Assembly (NCBI GenBank): GCA_019649035.1
Contig: BMAT01011473.1
Span: 82,101-122,195 of the forward strand
Length of the DNA stretch: 40,095 nucleotides
Source: Elysia marginata
Lineage: Eukaryota > Mollusca > Gastropoda > Plakobranchidae
Direction of reading: 5' to 3'
A program made the translations under genes and the position numbers. This document shows, in pieces, positions 33,801 to 40,095 of the stretch; within the stretch, counting starts at the first letter, position 1; each line of letters opens with the position of its first letter. The notes under the pieces are model-generated. The model worked only from the letters and a program-made list of their open reading frames with translations. It had not been told where the DNA came from and ran no database searches.

Positions 33801-36800
33801 CATTGCTTTCTCATTTTTGTCCTCCCTATAAATCTAGATATAAATATTAGTTTTGATTACATGTATTTCTACCCACAGACAAATCATTTAAATCTAGATC
33901 TCATCTTGGTTAGTAGGCCTACACCATCTAAATGAGAATTTTGGGCTAAAGCTCAAAGATTCACATTCTTTTTTTTTTTCAACTTTTGTTTTGAACAATG
34001 ATAGTTTTTGTACCATATTTGTATTAATTTTGTTATTTTCATAATTTATTTGGTTATTCTTTAATCGCAGGCCTAGGCCTGTATATAAAATAATTTGTCA
34101 TTCAAAAGAACTTTGTTATTTAAAAGAAGTAGTTGATGTCATAGCTCTCTCTGACGTCCGTGAAAACATAACAGTGCCAAACGATCTTCTGGCAAGGAAA
34201 TGCTAGGTCCCATGCTGGTGCAGGGCGAGACTAAAGTTAGGTTGCTCCAATTTAAAAAAGCATAAACTGGGGTTTGCCCCATGAATGGCACTGGCATCTA
34301 ATGGCATAAAGCTAGTTTGTGGAGACCCTTATGCTGTGCAGTCCCACTTTCCACCACTACTAAGAGAGGCATTATTTTTGTGCAAAAAAAAAAAAAAATT
34401 AAGATAGCTCTGTGAATTATCCGCAAAATAATCAGACTTAGGTGCATATGTATGGAGTGGTGTGTTATGCTACCTGTCAACATAAAAATCGCAAACAAAT
34501 GCAGCCTTTAAATGAAATAATGGTCTCCCACACACTATTTGTTAGAATATACATTTAGATTGGCCAAAATATATTAATCCTTTAAACCCGTTAGACTGGT
34601 ATACCGGTCTAGCTCTATTTTTAGATACACCATATTTGTATATATACCGTATTTCTAAAGCAGTCTGGGATTGTCTCATCATTACAGCTCGAACTAAAGG
34701 TTTAAAAATAACTCAAAGGAGCTCCCCTGACCTTTTAAACAGAGTTCTCACTTTCCTCTGCATGGATTATAACAGGTGTGGGTATACTTAACTCTATAAC
34801 AATGGCCGAACGCTGTCAACGTCCGGTGCACCATTTTATATCCATGGTTGGACGCTGCCAGGGTCCGATTTATAGTCATAACTAAGAAGGAGTGAAAGAC
34901 GATGTAAGAATAAAACTATGAAATAGTTTGACCCCGGAAGTTGATCATAGTAGATTGAACTTCCAAGAGTGGCTAAATTTAACTCTTTTAGCGATTTTTG
35001 CAGCGGTCTAGAAGTTACAACTGCACATGAAGATCTAGGCTTAGATTTAGATCTAAAAAAATTGCGCGCAGAAGTATGAGATAATTACATGTCAAAGAGT
35101 TAAGGCTCAGTAGCTCAGGGCTCAAAGGGTTAAATAGCGCTCTAGGTAAAGAATGGCCCCCTGATTATTGCTGAAAATCATGACATATACCGTTATTTTA
35201 CTCAGGGGTATGATATTAGGGGTGATGCTTGGACCAAATTTGTGTTTAGGGATGATGCTTGGGCTAGGCATGTGTAGATTAGGACAGCTCAGTCAAAAGC
35301 GGGTTTTATATATTATTTTTTTTCTTTTTGCTGTGCAATCTTTGGTCGCTGTTGCAATGGGTAATGCCACTCAAAAGGTTGAGATCCCCAGAGCAAGAAA
35401 ATGGAGAGAAATGGGAATAGTCAAAGGCCACTTGGTGTGTCTTTCCACTGGATCCCATTAAAACTTCTGAAACTGACCCACCACAGATCTATGTAGAGCA
35501 GAGTTTGATAACTTTGACCCCTATAACGTCTAAATTTAGATCTAAAATAAAGGGACTCAGGCAACAATACAGCAAAACCTAGGTCTGAGTGAATCTAAAG
35601 CAGAAAACTACAAAGGAGCCAGAGAGAGAGACAGAGAGAGCAGTGATAAGACAGCATAGGCCTAGGTATCAAAGAGAGGGGAAGAGGAATAAGAAATCAA
35701 GTATAATAAAGGACGTGAGATGTGCAGAAGTTGGACTACGATGGAGAGAAAGAGAAAAACATTAAAGAGGAGATGGAAGAAAAATCAGGCAGTAATAGAT
35801 GTAGAGGAGATAAGCATACAGAAAGAAGACAAATTTGATGCAGATAATTAGATATGGCCTGCAATGTATGTGGACAAAAAAAAGGGAGGCAGCCATCAAG
35901 TTTTTACCCTACCAGTCGGGTACACCACAACTAATTGATAGAAATGCAAGTATCATACTGTCCAGTTTGGATATTTCAAACCCTGTGGGAACAAAATTTA
36001 TCTCTGTTTTATCCAACAATAAAATTATCAGTATATGTTAAGAGGAGAAGAAAATTGTTTCTCTGAATATAGTTAGGATTAAACAGATATTCTAATTATC
36101 CCAGTTTAAATAACATGGACTCAACTTCATTTTATAGAAAGCCAGACACTAAAAGGGTGTTATGCATCACATCAGAACTATGAGTTTTTTTGTTTTTTGT
36201 TTGTTTTGTTGTTGTTTTTTGCATATCAACACAGAACTTGTTTTTCTTTAAATACCCATGAATTTTTCACTCTAAACTAACAATACTCTTTTCAGGTTGC
36301 TATGGTTATGTTTGAGTCAGCGTGGAAACTTTCCAAAGACACAAACAACTTATTGTGGTGAGTTTTATTATATTTTTTTTTTACTGTCAGTTATGTTCAC
36401 ATACTTGATGTTTTTCCATTTTGTCAGTTTTGTACTGTCTAAAGCCTTATTTTCGTAAATTCCATCATTTGACTGCTCTCTGTGCTGGTTAAAGAATGTG
36501 ATTTGAGACCTGGCAAAGATTGGTTGAAATGTGGGCTGTTGAGGATACAGAAATCTATAGCTAATGAAATGAAGGAATATGAATTTTTTTCCCAAGTGCC
36601 TTGATTCTATTGACTAAAGAATGACCCAGTTGGTTAGTAGTGGTTTTACTGATGGTTTTCATTCAATATTTGTTTTCATTCTTTTTTTAACTCTTTTTCT
36701 TTTGGGTACAAATTCTTTTTAGTTCCATCCATGTTAGACCTTTTTTTTATTCCAATGTTAAATATTCTAACCCTCTGCTCCAATATGTCACAAGGGGGCA

Positions 36801-39594
36801 CTCCGCAGACCCATGGCCCATATATGACCATCCTTCATCACCACGCCCAAAGGGTGTGTTAAGTCTGTACATATACCAACACTTTGTTGGTATTAACACC
36901 TTATTCTATGATGTACAGTGAGAGAGAAGATGAGAAGTAAGTTTCAGGACTTGTAATTACTAAAAGTAAGAGTGAGGCTGCTAGAAGAATTCTGAGAGGT
37001 ATGGTGTATTTAGTCTGTGGGGGGGTCTAAAGCCAAACAGAAATACAGAATTTGGTCCCGTGGCTCTTTCAGTTTTTGTATTAATACTGTTTTTTGGACC
37101 CTTTGGGGGTAAAAAACTAAACAGAAATACTGCATTTGGCCTCGGCTGTTGCAAGAAAAATATATTGCTTCATTGACAAACAGCTCATTTTGCAACCAAA
37201 TGTCATTTTTGCAGGTTAGTTGTTGTTAGAGTAACCTGTAGTGACAAAAACCATTCAGCTATTTTTACTACCAGCTTTTGAATCTCATTTTTGCAGGTTA
37301 GCTATTGTCGGAGTAACAGACCAATATGTTCATTTCAAGACGCCTCGAGACAAATACATGGAAGATGTAATAGCTTTACAGTCACACGTGTCAAGGCACA
37401 ATCAGAGGTATGGTATGCATGGTTTCTTGCGTTTAAGGTTTTTATCAAATAACTTTCAAAATATTCGGGGATAGTGATTAGGAGATTTTTGTATGCTCTT
37501 GAATTAAAATATCGATAAATATTAGTGTGGTAGAAAAATTAAGATGCCAGGTTGAAGTTGGACTTTTCAAAAAAACATGTTTTTTTTTTTTTGTATTCAT
37601 TTTATGTTGTTTTTTTTTTTTAAGTTTTTGTTCTTGAAATTTTTTTCAACAGAGGATCTGATGGTGAAAGTCTGCTCTCTGTTAATTGTTTGAGAATATC
37701 ATTTGAGGAAGAGTTACATTTGAATCTATATCGTCACTGGACCCTATTTGACAGTATTTGCCACTCTATGCCCATCGCTTGTAAACTTCGCCTTTGGACT
37801 CTCAAGGGTCAGAAAAGACTTCATGAATTCTTGGCAGAAATGGGGTAAGCTTTTTTCACCTCAGGAATTTTTGTGTTTTGAAATGTTGTTCTTTTGAATT
37901 CTCTCAATTTAGGATATATTTACCAAGACGAAAAAATTGATAGCTCTTTTTTATTGCCTTACATTTTAACTGTAAGGAAGAAACATAGCTTAGCTTAGAC
38001 CAGAAATTAAAATCAGGGCCGGATATTAGAAGTACTGCAGTTACATAATAAATATACCAAAATTTGGACAAAACCATATTGTCTTGTAATATATATTCTT
38101 TTTATTTTTTTGCTTAAGGGTTAAATACATTTTCTCCCTTTACGGACAGTTTGCCCATTGCACAGTGCAAGCAGCAGTTCAGTGCTATGGACATCACTCT
38201 TAGATCAGAGGTGAAGGCCAGAATGCAGGAATACATGAATAAATATGGGTAAGGTCCACAGAGAAGGAAACTATGAAGTCATGTATTCAAAGTTACCAAT
38301 GAAATTCAGAGCTGTTCTTTATGTTATATTCAAGACAGTTTAAGTTAATGTTTAAGGGATAAAAATACTGAAGAAAAATAAGTTAAATAAAAGAGAAAAA
38401 CAGAGTGAAGCAGACATAAATTTGTGATTCTTTGTGTGCGCTTGTGGGGGAGGTGATAATAACGATAGGGATAATTTATTTGTCCTCTTTTTTAAAATTT
38501 GGTTAGGTTAAAGTCAGTGAAAGTTTAGGGTACATCAATTTGTTTAATTCATTTGCAAACTCCTTTTCATTTACACTCACATGCAATGACTCATAAGCTG
38601 TGACCTTTTTTAGCACTGTCCAACATTCTCTTGGGTTGTTGTTCTTGAAGCAGCTTAAAATTTTTTTTCTTATAATCCTGTCTACAAGACTTTTTATTTT
38701 ACATAAAATTTGTTTTCAATATAGCAATTGAATCATGGCTAAAAAAAAAAGCAGGCTTTTCTTACGCCAGTAGTGTTTTGAGTTCTTTAAAGACCCATGG
38801 TTTATTTGGGTAGATTTTAACATTTTTCTTTACGATAGCAATGCCATCACGAAAAAGAAAATAAAAGTTCATGGTTTCAATCAGTTTGTCAAAGCTGGTA
38901 CTTAATCTACTTTGATCAAAGTCAAAACATATTTGTATTTCAACAATTGAATCATAGGAAACCTATCAATATTAACAGTTGATTACGGTTGGCTTAAGTC
39001 AAGTGGCCAAACAATGTTTGTCTCTGGGTTGATTTAAACTTTAGACTTGTAAGATAAAGGAACCTTTATTTTTCCCATCTTTAGTTGTTTTAACAGTATC
39101 AGAAGAAAACAAAACATTACAATTACATGCACATATTCTAAGGATGCAACAACACACCTTGCAAACCTAACCAATCACATCCCAAATAATTATAACAGGA
39201 CTCTTTTAATAATCATCAATTTGCGTCACAAAAAATTATTATCATACCAGCACATGTGATTGAAACCCTGTAGACACATCCTACTGGGCACAAGTTACCT
39301 CCTGTACCTCAATGTCCCAATTGACTTGGCAATTGTAGCTTTAATCCATTGCTTATTTCATACCTTGAATCTTTCAACCATTACTTATTGTGCTGTAGCT
39401 GCCTCATAATTTACCATCACTTCCAATATAGACAGAGTTTGTTCACAGGCATGCTTCTCTTTGTTCCTTACACACCTTACAGCTTGGAAAATCAAGACAT
39501 CGTCCTGCCCTCCTTCTCCATGCAGTTTGGTTACAAAAATCTTCTGTGTGCCACAGATTACGTTCTGGCATGTGCAGCCTCACTGGAATCGCTG
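27828..39594 (+). CDS. CDC45: CDC45, CMG-helicase subunit (N-terminal 386 residues, partial)
   Basis: Twelve exons: 27828-27878, 28377-28436, 29165-29257, 29629-29723, 30133-30253, 31065-31177, 33226-33274, 36296-36357, 37297-37407, 37653-37844, 38150-38248 and 39483-39594. They total 1158 nt, exactly 386 codons, and every junction is GT-AG with matching phase. CDC45 joins MCM2-7 and GINS to form the replicative helicase in the nucleus. Diagnostic segments are MLVKDFKKDFYDTLQ, FDVDALCACKIL and INCGATVDIVDLLQP (the degenerate DHH-phosphoesterase fold), CDSHRPVDIHNFYN, an acidic stretch FRDDEEDSDQSDEENDDPES followed by basic YKKKR, then ILFDYTKF, VMFESAWKLSKDTNNLLW, HVSRHNQR, LKGQKRLHEFLAEMG and SFSMQFGYKNLL. 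The start matches the family N terminus. The human protein is 566 residues, so about a third continues past the window. No frame breaks were seen. Confidence 0.96.
30558..30740 (+). repeat. SINE family A fragment, 5'-truncated, in CDC45 intron 5
   Basis: Begins near the ATATGCGCCTGCAACACCCT module and continues through CTTGTGGCGACACAGTTATG and an A-rich tail. The tRNA-like head and CCTTGGG core are missing. It shares these modules in the same order with the copy at 1222-1533. Confidence 0.85.
31868..32870 (-). mobile_element. CR1/L2-type LINE fragment, dead, in CDC45 intron 6
   Basis: The minus strand reads as a non-LTR reverse transcriptase: PFQSAYRKDHSTETALLQVF, CLLDLSAAFDTLDHNIML, ALLQVFNHLL and YGVPQGSVLGPVLFTIY in one frame; MNENKLVLNEEKTEILLAGS and KNLGILFDSELSMSIAINQ in others; and TLVLSKLDYCNSLFYGASKE near the 3' end. 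The second catalytic box, normally YADD, reads NAGD, directly before SLIYG, and stops and frameshifts break the frame. The 5' part with the endonuclease is absent. The CR1/L2 assignment rests on the STETALL, AFDTLDH and LDYCNSL patterns; exact ends are uncertain. Confidence 0.85.
34578..35129. mobile_element. palindrome-rich TTAA element (piggyBac-type MITE?) in CDC45 intron 7
   Basis: TTAA occurs at 34574-34577 and 35130-35133. Just inside, TCCTTTAAACCC and the complement of the right end, CCCTTTGAGCCC, match at 9 of 12 positions. The interior has near-palindromes: TAGACTGGTATACCGGTCTA (about 34591-34610), GAACGCTGTCAACGTCC (about 34809-34825) and GGACGCTGCCAGGGTCC (about 34851-34867), the last two also forming an imperfect direct repeat. 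No transposase. The ends are degenerate, so the boundaries are less sure than at 22369. Confidence 0.5.
37021..37150. repeat. imperfect tandem repeat, period about 83 bp, in CDC45 intron 8
   Basis: CCAAACAGAAATACAGAATT (about 37033) recurs as CTAAACAGAAATACTGCATT (about 37117), each preceded by a G-run and followed by TGG-CC sequence. About 45 bp of each copy are alignable. Confidence 0.7.
37203..37235 (+). other. duplicated decoy of the CDC45 exon 9 splice acceptor
   Basis: These 33 bases match 37285-37317, the real exon 9 acceptor and first 21 coding bases, at 29 positions. All four differences are transitions. The decoy keeps TCATTTTTGCAG|GTTAG. Splicing from exon 8 to 37215 would stay in phase for 22 codons and then meet TGA at 37279-37281. 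Confidence 0.8.
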
Positions 39595-39699
39595 GTAATC
39601 TTAAAGTTACACTTATGCTCAGTATGAGCGTCTTCATTATTCTTTGGAGATGGCATTGATTGGTAGTTTGCCTTTGCATTCTTAGACACTTATTAAAAG

Positions 39700-39860
39700 T
39701 TTTGCCGGGCCTTAAGAGACCTAGCTACCCAGTTAATGCTGGGTGGGCCCAAGGAAGTAACTAAATATTTGCTAAGAAGGAAGATTGAACCTGGGATTTT
39801 CCTCTTTTGATATACTGTTACAATGCGATCCAAGCAAAGCATGCACATAGTCCATATAAA
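39700..39860 (-). repeat. SINE family B fragment downstream of CDC45 exon 12
   Basis: The minus strand carries a box-B-like CCCAGGTTCAATCTTCC and the core CTGGGTAGCTAGGTCTCTTA followed by AGGCCCGGCAAAAC, matching the core of the copy at 10794-11078. Confidence 0.6.
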
Positions 39861-39990
39861 AAATTCCAGTGTGGCACTTGGATAAAGATATTAGTTACCT
39901 GATAAAACAGAAAGTATAGCCCCAATTGATATGGTTAGTGCAATTCAGTTTTTGGATGTTAGCACATAAAGCTATCATTTATGCTGCCAC

Positions 39991-40095
39991 AGTGGAACCC
40001 CTCGATTAAGACTCCCTCAGTAAAGACCGTCTTTCTTATGTGACTTTAAATTTGAAGACATCCCGTTTTATGGGTATACAAACTTAACCCCTCAA
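39991..40095 (+). mobile_element. start of a pogo/Tigger-like element, cut by the window end
   Basis: CAGTGGAACCCCTCGATTAA resembles the outer inverted repeat of pogo/Tigger elements and shares CAGTG with the element at 7692. The base pair before it is not a clean TA, and the right end lies outside the window, so this stays tentative. Confidence 0.35.

Noticed and set aside
39443-39482. Longer version of CDC45 exon 12 starting at MLLFVPY
   Set aside because: The CAG at 39480-39482 gives the right phase and matches family spacing (GLENQDIVLPSF); the upstream acceptor is out of phase and adds unmatched residues.
1-40095. CRISPR arrays, operons or bacterial-type defence loci
   Set aside because: No regularly spaced direct repeats, and the window is eukaryotic with spliced genes and LINE/SINE insertions.

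Overview
This is an AT-rich animal genomic window with intron-rich genes, GT-AG splicing, several retroposon and DNA-transposon families and one assembly gap of 145 N (24148-24292). The mix of RTE and CR1/L2-type LINE fragments, tRNA-derived SINEs carrying a CCTTGGGAAAGC-type core, piggyBac/hAT/pogo-type MITEs and a striking excess of the palindrome TAGATCTA suggests a mollusc, most likely a gastropod. That placement is an inference from repeat style and divergence, not from a marker gene.

Two genes can be reconstructed exon by exon, lying head to head about 6.7 kb apart. On the minus strand, 21115 down to about 13953 encodes a highly divergent paralogue of the clathrin heavy chain N-terminal beta-propeller. 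Ten in-frame exons give 418 codons, or 423 if the last one runs to its stop. On the plus strand, 27828-39594 encodes the first 386 residues of CDC45, the CMG-helicase replication factor, in 12 exons with consistent phases. The remaining C-terminal third lies beyond the window. The interval between the two starts holds both presumed promoters, the gap, two SINEs, a piggyBac-type MITE and most of the TAGATCTA palindromes.

Region by region: 54-666 is a deleted mariner-family transposase relic; 1222-1533 a SINE; 4071-5706 a 5'-truncated RTE-type retrotransposon with a 12-bp target duplication; 7692-8438 a pogo-like non-autonomous element; 9774-10050 and 12615-12895 two CAGGGATG-ended MITEs; 10794-11078 a second SINE family; 11857-12392 a two-copy tandem duplication; 13953-21115 the clathrin-like gene; 22369-22657 a piggyBac-type MITE with a hairpin; 24669-24962 a third SINE family with a 12-bp target duplication; 25773-26072 a further SINE. 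From 27828 on comes CDC45, whose introns hold a SINE fragment (intron 5), a CR1/L2-type LINE fragment (intron 6), a palindromic TTAA element (intron 7), a duplicated decoy splice acceptor (intron 8) and a SINE fragment plus the start of a pogo-like element after exon 12.

The most interesting object is the clathrin-like gene. It keeps the propeller signature, has lost several residues of the canonical clathrin-box peptide groove, appears to stop after the propeller and the start of the linker, and carries two competing 5' splice sites 8 nt apart, of which only the weaker keeps the frame.
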